Below, piece after piece: positions 44,538-53,606 of a stretch of DNA of 64,000 nucleotides. The stretch is taken from positions 43,901 to 107,900 of the forward strand of contig JACDOA010000004.1 of assembly GCA_017656335.1 (NCBI GenBank). Direction: 5' to 3'. The position numbers and the translations under genes are program-made. Numbering within the stretch: the stretch's first letter is position 1; every line of letters begins with the position of its first letter. The DNA is from Thermosipho sp. (in: thermotogales). GTDB taxonomy: Bacteria > Thermotogota > Thermotogae > Thermotogales > Fervidobacteriaceae. The notes under the pieces are model-generated. The model saw only the letters and a list, made by a program, of their open reading frames with translations. It made no database searches and was not told where the DNA came from.

Positions 44538-45407
44538 TTATAATATTTTTTCTTTAAGTTTTTCATAAATTTTAATAATTGCTTTAGCGGCTTTACTATT
44601 TTTATAATTTACAACTGGATTCATTTCAAGAATAGATTTTTCAACAGTTTCATCAAAAGGTATTTTTCCAAGAATTTCGATATTTTCACTTTGGCAAAAC
44701 TTTTCTATTTTACCACTAATTTCTTCATTAATGTCGTATTTATTAATTACCACAGCAAAATCCCTTTTAAAGTGTCTAACAGTTTCAATTATTCTTTTTA
44801 AATCATGTAATCCTGATGAAGTAGGTTCTGTTACAATGATTACAAAATAAGTTGCTGCAATTGAAGATGTAGCAGGACAACCAATTCCAGGTGAACCATC
44901 AATTAAAATTACATCTTTTTTTAATTGTTTGCCTTTTTCGATTGCTAGTTTTCTAACTTCAGCTACAAGACCACCTGATGTTTCCTCACCGGGATTTAGA
45001 TTTGCATGAGCAATTTCCTTATTTTCAGATGTTGAATAGAAATATTCACCTGATAAGGATTCAACTAGTTTTATAGCATTTGTAGGACAAGAAATAACAC
45101 AAGCTTTGCATCCTTCACAAGCGTATGGATCTATTTTGTAAACATTGTTTTCAAAGTTTATAGCCTCAAATCTACAGACATCCTTACAAATTCCACATTT
45201 ATCGCATTTATCTTGATCAATTACAGCTTTTTTACCACCAAAATATTCATATCTTTCATTTATTTGTGTCTTAAACATTAAGTTTAAATTTGAAGCATCC
45301 ACATCGCAATCAGCAAGAATAGTGCTTTTAAGTAAAGAACCCAAAGAAGAAGAAAGAGTAGTTTTTCCTGTTCCACCTTTTCCACTTACTATTGCAATTT
45401 GTTTCAT
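44538..45407 (-). CDS. MinD/Mrp-type ATPase with inserted 2x[4Fe-4S] ferredoxin domain
   Basis: VSGKGGTGKTT deviant Walker A; CDKCGICKDVCR, CEGCKACVISCP. Confidence 0.94.
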   Translation of the reverse strand: MKQIAIVSGKGGTGKTTLSSSLGSLLKSTILADCDVDASNLNLMFKTQINERYEYFGGKKAVIDQDKCDKCGICKDVCRFEAINFENNVYKIDPYACEGCKACVISCPTNAIKLVESLSGEYFYSTSENKEIAHANLNPGEETSGGLVAEVRKLAIEKGKQLKKDVILIDGSPGIGCPATSSIAATYFVIIVTEPTSSGLHDLKRIIETVRHFKRDFAVVINKYDINEEISGKIEKFCQSENIEILGKIPFDETVEKSILEMNPVVNYKNSKAAKAIIKIYEKLKEKIL

Positions 45408-46258
45408 TTTATCAGCTCCTTTATTTTGCGATACACAGATAAAAACTCTTGCTGATATTTTGGAAGAAATTCCGAAAAGATTTTTCCTTCTGAATAAAGT
45501 TTAGCAATTTTTCTGTCAAAAGGAATTTTCATTAATATAGGTATTTTTTCTTTTTGAGCAAAGTTATCGATTATTTTTGTTTTTTGGGAATCTCTATTAA
45601 CAATAATACCTGTAGGAATTCCCATTTCTTTAACCAAATCTGCTGCTAATGAAAGATCATGCAAACCGAATGTTGTCGGTTCTGTAACAAGGATTGCAAA
45701 ATCAATATTTCTAAGAGTTTCAACAACAGGGCAGGAAGTACCTGGTTGAGAATCTATAATAACTATATCTGAATTTTCATCAATATGTTTTTTTAATTGA
45801 CGAATTATTCGAACTCCTGAAGGTTCACCTATGTTTAAAATTCCCATTCCAAACTTAAAATTACTATTATTAGCAACCGTTCCTAACTTTATTTTCCCTA
45901 TACTTTTTGGTCTTTCAGTAATTGCTCCAACGGGACAGACCATTTTACATACTCCACACCCATGACATAAACTTTCAAAAACCATAGCACCTGATGCAAA
46001 AACTGAAATTGCGCCAAATTGACAGTTTCTGGAACATTCACCGCATCTTGTACAAGCATTGTTATCAACAACTGGCAACAAAATATCAACACTTTCCTCT
46101 TGATTAAAAGAAACATCAAAAAATATATGATCGTTTGGTTCTTCAACATCAGCATCTAAAAGTTGTACAGTAGTTTTCTTTGACAATATCCATGACAAAT
46201 TGGTTGATACAGTAGTTTTACCTGTGCCACCTTTTCCGCTTAGAATTGCTATTTTCAT
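45404..46258 (-). CDS. MinD/Mrp-type ATPase with inserted 2x[4Fe-4S] ferredoxin domain
   Basis: LSGKGGTGKTT; CTRCGECSRNCQ, CHGCGVCKMVCP. Confidence 0.94.
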   Translation of the reverse strand: MKIAILSGKGGTGKTTVSTNLSWILSKKTTVQLLDADVEEPNDHIFFDVSFNQEESVDILLPVVDNNACTRCGECSRNCQFGAISVFASGAMVFESLCHGCGVCKMVCPVGAITERPKSIGKIKLGTVANNSNFKFGMGILNIGEPSGVRIIRQLKKHIDENSDIVIIDSQPGTSCPVVETLRNIDFAILVTEPTTFGLHDLSLAADLVKEMGIPTGIIVNRDSQKTKIIDNFAQKEKIPILMKIPFDRKIAKLYSEGKIFSEFLPKYQQEFLSVYRKIKELIK

Positions 46259-46268
46259 ATTTCCCTCC

Positions 46269-46287
46269 TATATGTAATTTACATATA
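46269..46287. promoter_or_regulatory. Palindrome TATATGTAA-T-TTACATATA, candidate PadR operator
   Basis: Perfect 9-bp arms immediately downstream of a minus-strand promoter (TTGACA 46325-46320, 17-nt spacer, TATAAT 46302-46297). Confidence 0.7.
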
Positions 46288-46416
46288 TCTGTTTAAATTA
46301 TATTACATCTAATTCCTATTGTCAATTGATAACAGGAGAGTCTTTTTAAACTAAAGTTTAGGTTAAAAGGTGGGGAGAAAAATAATTTTAATTTCTTTTT
46401 AATCAGCTTTAATACT

Positions 46417-46779
46417 CTAAGGAAGCTTGGAAACCTTGTCAATAAATCTTTGTATATTATCTTTAATTTTCATAAGTTCATTTTTGGTATCTTTTAGGTG
46501 TTTTAATCCTTTTGATGTAATATAATATACCTTCTTTGAAGGGCCTTGAACATCTGTGTCCCATTTAGATTCAATAAATTTTTCTTTTTCTAGCCTCGTT
46601 AAGATTCTGTATAAATTTCCCATTTGTCCAAGTCCTGTAAGCTTTATTCCATATTCAGATAAACGATTAGCTATTTCATAACCATGCAAGGGAGTTTCAG
46701 CAATAATCAATAAAATATAAGGTTCTATAAATGTTTTTCTATATTTTCCCGAACCTTTTTGCAATATTATAACCTCCAT
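46417..46779 (-). CDS. PadR-family regulator
   Basis: FIEPYILLIIAETPLHGYEIANRLSEYGI wHTH; LYRILTRLEKEKFI. Confidence 0.9.
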   Translation of the reverse strand: MEVIILQKGSGKYRKTFIEPYILLIIAETPLHGYEIANRLSEYGIKLTGLGQMGNLYRILTRLEKEKFIESKWDTDVQGPSKKVYYITSKGLKHLKDTKNELMKIKDNIQRFIDKVSKLP

Positions 46780-47507
46780 TCATCACCAGCTTTTAAGATT
46801 ATGCATTTATTTCCAAGCTCTTTTTTCATTAAAGACATTGCTTTTTCACCTGTACAATGAAGAGGCATAACGCAAACATCATAAATTTTAAATAAGTTAA
46901 TAATTTTTTGAATTCGTTCTATTGAAGCATTAATTAAGTGAAAACCTCCAATTACAAATCGAATTTCTTGAAATTCCATAGCTTTTTTTAGAATGTTTTC
47001 AATTCCTCTATGTGCACATCCTGTAAATAATACGTTATTAATAATAAGATTTATTTCATCATTAAATAAATCATGTTTTCCATTTATTAAAAATTTTTCA
47101 TCTATAAGATCTTCACAAGTAGGTACAGAGTTTAAAACATAAATGTTGTCAATATATTTATCATTTTCTAAGAATATAAGTTTTGATTTTAAAGTTTTCC
47201 AATCAAATGGAGCTCCAGCGAATCTTGTTCCACTAAATTTAGGTATAATTGCTTTTTTGTGTATAAAAATCGAGGCACTTGTAATGTCTTTCAAATATTT
47301 TAGTCCACCAACGTGGTCGTAATGCCCATGGGAAATGAATATTTTTTCAATTTCATCAAGATTGATTCCCAGTTTTTTAGCGTTTTTTACAACCACATTT
47401 GTTTGGCCAGTGTCAAATAATATTTTGTTATCAATCAAAATGGAAAAACCGTGTTCACTGAAAAAATTTTCTTTTGCTTCATCATTACATAAAATTTTGA
47501 TATCCAT
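46767..47507 (-). CDS. MBL-fold metallohydrolase (COG1237-like)
   Basis: EHGFSILIDNKILFDTGQT, ISHGHYDHVGGLKYL, FTGCAHRGIENIL. Confidence 0.9.
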   Translation of the reverse strand: MDIKILCNDEAKENFFSEHGFSILIDNKILFDTGQTNVVVKNAKKLGINLDEIEKIFISHGHYDHVGGLKYLKDITSASIFIHKKAIIPKFSGTRFAGAPFDWKTLKSKLIFLENDKYIDNIYVLNSVPTCEDLIDEKFLINGKHDLFNDEINLIINNVLFTGCAHRGIENILKKAMEFQEIRFVIGGFHLINASIERIQKIINLFKIYDVCVMPLHCTGEKAMSLMKKELGNKCIILKAGDEWRL

Positions 47508-47518
47508 ATGATTTCTCC

Positions 47519-48136
47519 TTAATTATGAGCTTTTTTTGATAATGCATGTAGTAAAACAATTATGTCTTTATATCTTTTAAAAATTAAAAGAATTAAGTTG
47601 AAAAACCAAAATTGAAGTAAAAAAGTATTGTACTTAAACATCCAAAGAAGAATTCCTATGATTCCAAATCCAGTTAAATCAAGGGTGGCATCAACTTCAG
47701 GAATAGATGGTTTATCTTTATTAATTTTTCTTTCGAAATACTTTAAAATTCCAAGAATAACGGCATAAATGAAAGAAATTTTAAAGTTTGTTAATGCACT
47801 CCAAACTCCAAAAGTGACAGCTAAAGCTTTACCTCCTTTGAATTTTAAAAATGGTGAAAAAGCATGTCCAAGTATAGGGGATAAAGCTACAATAATAAGA
47901 CCATTGCTTGAGATTTCAAAATTTTTCACAAAAAACATTATTGGAATATATCCTTTTAAAAAATCAAAACTTGCTCCTAAAACACCATAAAAAAGGCCAA
48001 GAGAATATCCAAGATTAAATGCTCCTGGATTTCCTTCTCTAACTTTTTTCAAATTTATTCCTTTTAAATGTGCAATCCAATAAGAAAACATGATAGATCC
48101 TGAAAAGAAACCTATAAGAGATAATAATAAAATCAA
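47519..48136 (-). CDS. plsY: Glycerol-3-phosphate acyltransferase PlsY
   Basis: GSIMFSYWIAHLKGINLKKVREGNPGAFNLGYSLG, ILGHAFSPFLKFKGGKALAVTFG. Confidence 0.85.
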   Translation of the reverse strand: MILLLSLIGFFSGSIMFSYWIAHLKGINLKKVREGNPGAFNLGYSLGLFYGVLGASFDFLKGYIPIMFFVKNFEISSNGLIIVALSPILGHAFSPFLKFKGGKALAVTFGVWSALTNFKISFIYAVILGILKYFERKINKDKPSIPEVDATLDLTGFGIIGILLWMFKYNTFLLQFWFFNLILLIFKRYKDIIVLLHALSKKAHN

Positions 48137-48222
48137 TTCTTTTCATCCTTTCTTATGTTTTTTCAACTATATTATACAATTTTTTTGGAAAAATGTTATA
48201 TAATGATATAGAGGTGATAAAA

Positions 48223-50049
48223 ATGATAATAGTTCCCCAACCAAAAAAATTAAACTTAAAAAAGGGTAATTTTAAACTCAAATCAAATGAGTATATTTAT
48301 GTATCTACGAGAAATTTGTTTGTAAGTGTTGAAAAGGTGAAAAAACTATTAAAAAAGCATGGTATAGAAATGTTTATTTCTTATTACAAAGGTGATAAAA
48401 CATCTATAATTGCCGAAGTTAATAGAAGTAAAGTAAAAGAAAAATCCGGATATAAATTAAATGTTTCTTCGGACAAAATTCAAATTTATGGGAACAACAA
48501 TCAGGGTTTGCATTATGGGATTATGACATTAATTCAACTAATAAAAAATTATGGAATTGAATTACCATCACTTGAAATTCATGATTGGCCTGATGTAGAA
48601 AATAGAGGTCTTTTACTTGATATTAGCAGGGATAAAGTGCCCAAATTAGAAACATTATTTAAAATCGTTGATATGCTTTCTGAATTGAAATATAATCAAT
48701 TGCAACTCTATACAGAGCATACATTTGCATACAGTAACCATGAAAAAGTATGGAAAGACTATTCCCCACTTACAAGTGAAGATATTATTAGACTTGATAA
48801 GTATTGTAGAGAAAGATTTATTGAATTAATTCCCAATCAAGCATCTTTTGGACATATGGAAAAGTGGCTTATTCATGAAGAATATAGTTATATGGCTGAG
48901 ACATTTGAATTTGATACACCTTGGGGAGAACACTTTGATAAGCCTTTTACATTATCTCCTGCTGTTAAAGAAAGCATTGGATTTTTAGATTCTCTGTATC
49001 AAGAGCTTTTACCTAATTTTAGGAGTAAATTTTTTAATGTTAATTGTGATGAAACTTTTGATTTGTGTCTTGGTAAGTCGAAAAAATTATGTGAACAATA
49101 TGGAAAAGGAAAAGTATATTTGGACTTTGTTTTAAAAATTTATAAATTGGTAAAAAAATATGGAAAAAGAATGATGATGTGGGGAGATATCATAAAAAAT
49201 TATCCAGAATTAGTTAGTGAACTTCCTCAAGATATTGTTTTACTTATTTGGGGTTATGAAAAAGATCATCCTTTTGAAAAGGAATGTGCATTATTTAAAG
49301 ATTTTGATTTCTATGTTTGTCCGGGGACTTCCAGCTGGAATTCAATTGTTGGTAGAGTAGAAAATGCGATTTTAAACATTCAAAATGCGGTGAAAAATGG
49401 TTTGAAATTCAAAACTAAAGGTGTGCTATTAACAGATTGGGGAGATAATGGCCATTGGCAACATCTTCCAATATCATTTATTGGATATATATATGGAGCT
49501 GCACTTAGTTGGGGATATGAAAAAAATAAGGAATTAGATGTAGAAAAAGCTTTAGACGTACTTGTCTTTGAGGAAAAATCTTTGGGGAAAATTTTATATG
49601 AAATGGGAAATGCATACAAAGAAGTAGGGATAGAATTTCCAAATTCCACATTTTTTGTTTTGCCTTTACTATATCCCGAAAAAATAAATTCATCAAATCA
49701 AATCATTAATTTACTAAAATTAGAAAATTTGATAAAAACTAAGAGTTTGCTTGAAAAGAACATAAATTCTTTAAGTGAATTGGAAACATTGGAATTTAAT
49801 AAACTAGAAAAAGAGGAAATAAAAAATTCTATTGAATTGGCCCTTTTTGTTACAGATTTAATGATTTCAGTTTTAAAAACAAAGTCGAAAACGCTTTCTG
49901 AATTACCAAATGTAGTAAAACAAGAATATAAATACAGATTCGAAAAAATAATAGATGATTATAAACATATATGGTTAATTAGAAATAGAGTGGGAGGACT
50001 TAATGAAAGTATTAAAAAATTAAAAAAGATTCTAAACTATTTTGATTAG
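48223..50049 (+). CDS. GH20 beta-N-acetylhexosaminidase family protein
   Basis: IHDWPDVENRGLLLDISRDKVPKLETL, FFNVNCDETFDLC Asp-Glu motif, MMMWGDII. Confidence 0.85.
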   Translation: MIIVPQPKKLNLKKGNFKLKSNEYIYVSTRNLFVSVEKVKKLLKKHGIEMFISYYKGDKTSIIAEVNRSKVKEKSGYKLNVSSDKIQIYGNNNQGLHYGIMTLIQLIKNYGIELPSLEIHDWPDVENRGLLLDISRDKVPKLETLFKIVDMLSELKYNQLQLYTEHTFAYSNHEKVWKDYSPLTSEDIIRLDKYCRERFIELIPNQASFGHMEKWLIHEEYSYMAETFEFDTPWGEHFDKPFTLSPAVKESIGFLDSLYQELLPNFRSKFFNVNCDETFDLCLGKSKKLCEQYGKGKVYLDFVLKIYKLVKKYGKRMMMWGDIIKNYPELVSELPQDIVLLIWGYEKDHPFEKECALFKDFDFYVCPGTSSWNSIVGRVENAILNIQNAVKNGLKFKTKGVLLTDWGDNGHWQHLPISFIGYIYGAALSWGYEKNKELDVEKALDVLVFEEKSLGKILYEMGNAYKEVGIEFPNSTFFVLPLLYPEKINSSNQIINLLKLENLIKTKSLLEKNINSLSELETLEFNKLEKEEIKNSIELALFVTDLMISVLKTKSKTLSELPNVVKQEYKYRFEKIIDDYKHIWLIRNRVGGLNESIKKLKKILNYFD

Positions 50050-50062
50050 GGAGGTGAAAAGA

Positions 50063-50371
50063 ATGCCAGATTTTGGTAATCCATTTTCAGGGCTAAAAGC
50101 TGGAAGAAAATTAACTCATGAAGAATTAGTCAGGGCAGTTCGCTTTATGATTTCAGCAGAATACGAAGCAGTACAGCTTTATATGCAATTAGCGGAATCA
50201 ACAGATAATAAGTTAGCTAAAGAAGTTTTGATTGATATTGCTAATGAAGAGAGAGTACACGCGGGTGAATTTTTAAGACTTTTAAAAGAGTTGGCTCCCG
50301 AAGAAGAAAAATTTTATGAAGCTGGGGCTAAGGAAGTGGAGGAAGAAATTGAGAAGTTGAAAGGTAAATGA
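50063..50371 (+). CDS. Encapsulated-ferritin-like (FLP) family protein
   Basis: THEELVRAVRFMISAEYEAVQLYMQLAESTDNKLAKEVLIDIANEERVHAGEFLRLLKELAPEEE resembles the ferritin-like domain of Pyrococcus encapsulin as recalled. Confidence 0.78.
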   Translation: MPDFGNPFSGLKAGRKLTHEELVRAVRFMISAEYEAVQLYMQLAESTDNKLAKEVLIDIANEERVHAGEFLRLLKELAPEEEKFYEAGAKEVEEEIEKLKGK

Positions 50372-50380
50372 AATTAATCT

Positions 50381-50411
50381 AATAAGGGGCTAATTAGCCC
50401 CTTTATTTTTT
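50381..50411 (+). terminator. Intrinsic terminator
   Basis: AAGGGGCT-AATT-AGCCCCTT followed by TATTTTTT. Confidence 0.88.
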
Positions 50412-50416
50412 ATTTA

Positions 50417-50471
50417 TTGAAAATGTAAACAGATTTTGTTATAATTAATTCGTAAAACGAATTAATTATAA
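50417..50471 (+). promoter_or_regulatory. Promoter with 15-bp-arm palindrome overlapping the -10
   Basis: TTGAAA (50417-50422), 17 nt, TATAAT (50440-50445); inverted repeat TTATAATTAATTCGT-AAA-ACGAATTAATTATAA at 50439-50471. Confidence 0.8.
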
Positions 50472-50490
50472 GGAGAGTATAAGAGTATAT

Positions 50491-51645
50491 ATGAGTGCTC
50501 CCGCAAGAATAATTTTATTTACACTAATGAACGGAATTTCGAGAAATATCTATCAAGTTCTATTCAATTTGTATTTAAAATCTCAGGGGTATGGTAACGA
50601 CATTATTGGAACAATAATGTCTTATAACTTATGGGGAGGAGCAATTTTAGCTTTACTAATTGGTTATATTTCAGACAAGATAGGAAGGAAAAAGGTAATT
50701 TTTTTTATTCTGCCTTTAACAGTGTTTTTTGCAATAATTAGATTGCTTCCTATTTCATTGTGTTTCATTTATTTAGCCTCTTTTTTATATGGTGGTTTTA
50801 ACTCGTCAATTAGAATTCTTTCCGATGTTTTTATTGTAGAAAATACCCACAATAGAAATAGGGCAAAATTTTTTGGATTAAATTTTGGAGCTAATATGTT
50901 TACTGGAGTTTTAGGGAATGCAACGGGTGGAATGTTTGGAGATTTATTTGGTTTTAAGAATGTCATGATTTTAGCTATGATTTTTAGATTATTTGCGGTT
51001 TTTCCAATTTTAAAGCTTGAAGAAAAAAGAATTGAAAGAGGAAAATTTGTTTTAACAGAATTTCAGAAGAAAGTATTTAGATTTTTCATTTTTTCAACTG
51101 CAAGTGTTGGTTTTGGTGCGGGTTTGTTTATTCACTTTGGAAATGTAATATTTTATGATTTATTTTCGTTAAGTGCTACTGTGATTGGTTTTATTTTAGC
51201 GTTTGCTCAACTAGGTACAAGCTTAGGTTCTTCTTTTTCACATAAATTAGGCAAAAAATTTGGTGCTGGAAAACTACTTCTTCTTTCATATTTTACAGTA
51301 CCTTTTCTTATTTTTCTTCTAGCTTTTATAAGAGATCCAGTATTATTTACAACTATTTATATTGGAAGATTTACAATAATGAATATGGTAAATCCAATTT
51401 TTAATACTCTTGTTTTGTCATTTTTACCGTCTGGAATATTGGCTTCGAGTGCAGGAATTAGATTATTTGCAAATAATACAATGAGAGCTTTTGCTGCTAT
51501 GCTTTTTTCTAAATTAGCCATTAACAACAATGGATATACAATAATTTTTCTGATAAGTGCAATTTTTTATTTTATTAATGCTATTTTAACCTACATATTT
51601 TATAGAAATTTAGATGGTAGAGATAGAGAATACTATAATCATTGA
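50491..51645 (+). CDS. MFS transporter
   Basis: About 12 hydrophobic segments; LIGYISDKIGRKKVIFF. Confidence 0.9.
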   Translation: MSAPARIILFTLMNGISRNIYQVLFNLYLKSQGYGNDIIGTIMSYNLWGGAILALLIGYISDKIGRKKVIFFILPLTVFFAIIRLLPISLCFIYLASFLYGGFNSSIRILSDVFIVENTHNRNRAKFFGLNFGANMFTGVLGNATGGMFGDLFGFKNVMILAMIFRLFAVFPILKLEEKRIERGKFVLTEFQKKVFRFFIFSTASVGFGAGLFIHFGNVIFYDLFSLSATVIGFILAFAQLGTSLGSSFSHKLGKKFGAGKLLLLSYFTVPFLIFLLAFIRDPVLFTTIYIGRFTIMNMVNPIFNTLVLSFLPSGILASSAGIRLFANNTMRAFAAMLFSKLAINNNGYTIIFLISAIFYFINAILTYIFYRNLDGRDREYYNH

Positions 51646-52232
51646 TCAATGTCCATAGTTACTCTATTTGATTCAAATTTTATTTTTTTAAGAAGGTCAG
51701 GATTTTTCTTGATAATTTGTTTTAATCCTGTATCTCCTTTAATAAATAGAAGTTCTTTAAATAAAGAATAATGAACTAAGGTGGGAAAACCCTTTTTATT
51801 CTTATAAAATGGTGCTATGATTTTGTTTTTGCCATCACAGTAGTTTAAAATTTTTAAGACATCTTCTTTTAGTATAAAAGGCATATCTGCAAGAAATATA
51901 GCAACATATTCTGGAAGGTAATCGTATTTCATTATTTCTTTAATTGCCAGTTTTATTGAGGTTGAAATACCTTTTTTGTATTCATTGTTTTTTAAAACAA
52001 AAAAGTTTTTGGGTATTTTAAAATTATTTTCGATCTTTTCCCATAAAGGATTGACAATAATAAAGTTTCTAGGAAAATTCAGTTGATCTACCAAATCAAT
52101 TACTATTTGAAGCATAGTTTTTTCATTTACAAGATGTAAAAGTTTATACCCGTTTTTATATCTGCTTCCTTCCCCAGCTGATAGAATTATTGAGAATATT
52201 TTCTTTCTAGATTTAATAGAAATTCTTTCCAT
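51639..52232 (-). CDS. MobA-like nucleotidyltransferase
   Basis: FSIILSAGEGSRYKNGYKLL, VAIFLADMPFI, HYSLFKELLFIKGDTGLKQII. Confidence 0.83.
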   Translation of the reverse strand: MERISIKSRKKIFSIILSAGEGSRYKNGYKLLHLVNEKTMLQIVIDLVDQLNFPRNFIIVNPLWEKIENNFKIPKNFFVLKNNEYKKGISTSIKLAIKEIMKYDYLPEYVAIFLADMPFILKEDVLKILNYCDGKNKIIAPFYKNKKGFPTLVHYSLFKELLFIKGDTGLKQIIKKNPDLLKKIKFESNRVTMDIDQ

Positions 52233-52624
52233 TTTAATCCTCCATAAAATCCTCCTAAACCATTTTTGGAAACTACTCTATGACAAGGAATATAAAGTGG
52301 TAAGGAGTTTGAAGCCATAGCAAAACCAACTACTTTTGGAGTAATTTTTAATTTTTTTGCTATTTCTCCGTAAGTTTGGGTAGTACCATATGGAATCTCT
52401 TTAACATATTCCCAAATTTTTTTAAATATTGGACCACCAATTATTTTAACTTTAAAATCGAACTTTTTCCTAGTCCCTTGAAAATATTCCTTAATTTGTG
52501 TTGTGAAAATTCCACATTCTATTTCATCTAACTTTTCATTGGAAAATTCAATTTTAGTTAAAAAACCATCATTGGTATATATAATTACCGAACCAATTTC
52601 TACCTGAACAATTCCGATACACAT
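52187..52624 (-). CDS. ogt: Methylated-DNA-protein cysteine methyltransferase
   Basis: YGEIAKKL, LPLYIPCHRVVSKNGLGGFYGGLKWKEFLL. Confidence 0.93.
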   Translation of the reverse strand: MCIGIVQVEIGSVIIYTNDGFLTKIEFSNEKLDEIECGIFTTQIKEYFQGTRKKFDFKVKIIGGPIFKKIWEYVKEIPYGTTQTYGEIAKKLKITPKVVGFAMASNSLPLYIPCHRVVSKNGLGGFYGGLKWKEFLLNLERKYSQ

Positions 52625-52679
52625 ACTTTTATCTCCTTCATTTTAATTATAACATGGAATTTTTTGATATAATTAGATT

Positions 52680-53606
52680 ATGAAAAACAAAAATTATATT
52701 ATAATTACAAAGTTGATTTTTTCATTGTTTTTATTGATTTTATCATTGTTTAATTTCGGACTTACAATTATAATTCTATTTCTAATAGAATTACCGGTTA
52801 TCCGAAAATCATTACTTGGAAAATTACCACTGGATAACGAAAAAAAACCGTGGAAAGATATAAAAACTTTTCAATATAAAGAAAAACTAAAGCTAGACAT
52901 ATTTTACCCTAAAACCCAAGGTCCTCATCCATTGGTATTTTTTGCTCATGGTGGGGGATGGATTAGCGGCTATCGAAGGCAACCAAATAATCTTTCATGG
53001 TACAGAGTTCTTGTTAAAAATAATTTTGCCGTTGCATCTATTGATTATAGTTATGCATACTTTAATGATATTGAAAAATTGCTCCAAGATTATGATAGTG
53101 CGTTAAGTTTTATTTTTAAAAATTCTAATGATCTAAATATTGATAGAAATAAAATCAGTTTAATGGGATTATCTGCAGGTGGTCATTTGGCTTTATTATA
53201 CTCATTAACTAAAAATATTAAACTTAAAAATATTGTTGTTTATTATACTCCATGTGATTTGATGGATATATGGGAAAGTGAATCATTATTTGCAAGATTT
53301 GCAGTTTCAACAACCTTAAAAAGAATGCCTGATAAGTCAATGGAAATTTATAAAAAATATTCCCCGATCAACTATATTAAAGCTGATTTACCCCCTATTC
53401 TATTAGTTCATGGAATTAAAGATAGGATTGTACCCTATATTTCTTCTTTGAAAATGTATAAAAAGTTGCGAGAATATAACAATACTTCAAAAATATTGTT
53501 ACATCCTAAAGGAGATCATGGTTTTGAATTTGTGTTAAAAGATAGAAAAACTATAGAAATTCTTCAAAAAACTATAGAATTTTTAAGGGGTGATTTAAAT
53601 GATTAG
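52680..53606 (+). CDS. Alpha/beta hydrolase (esterase/lipase-like)
   Basis: FFAHGGGWISGYRRQPNN oxyanion motif, MGLSAGGHLALLYSL nucleophile elbow, HGIKDRIVP, GDHGFEF. Confidence 0.88.
   Translation: MKNKNYIIITKLIFSLFLLILSLFNFGLTIIILFLIELPVIRKSLLGKLPLDNEKKPWKDIKTFQYKEKLKLDIFYPKTQGPHPLVFFAHGGGWISGYRRQPNNLSWYRVLVKNNFAVASIDYSYAYFNDIEKLLQDYDSALSFIFKNSNDLNIDRNKISLMGLSAGGHLALLYSLTKNIKLKNIVVYYTPCDLMDIWESESLFARFAVSTTLKRMPDKSMEIYKKYSPINYIKADLPPILLVHGIKDRIVPYISSLKMYKKLREYNNTSKILLHPKGDHGFEFVLKDRKTIEILQKTIEFLRGDLND

Noticed and set aside
43584-46258. Possible nitrogenase-associated locus because of NifX-like proteins
   Set aside because: No nifHDK or nifB-type genes in the window; the domain family is widespread outside nitrogen fixation.
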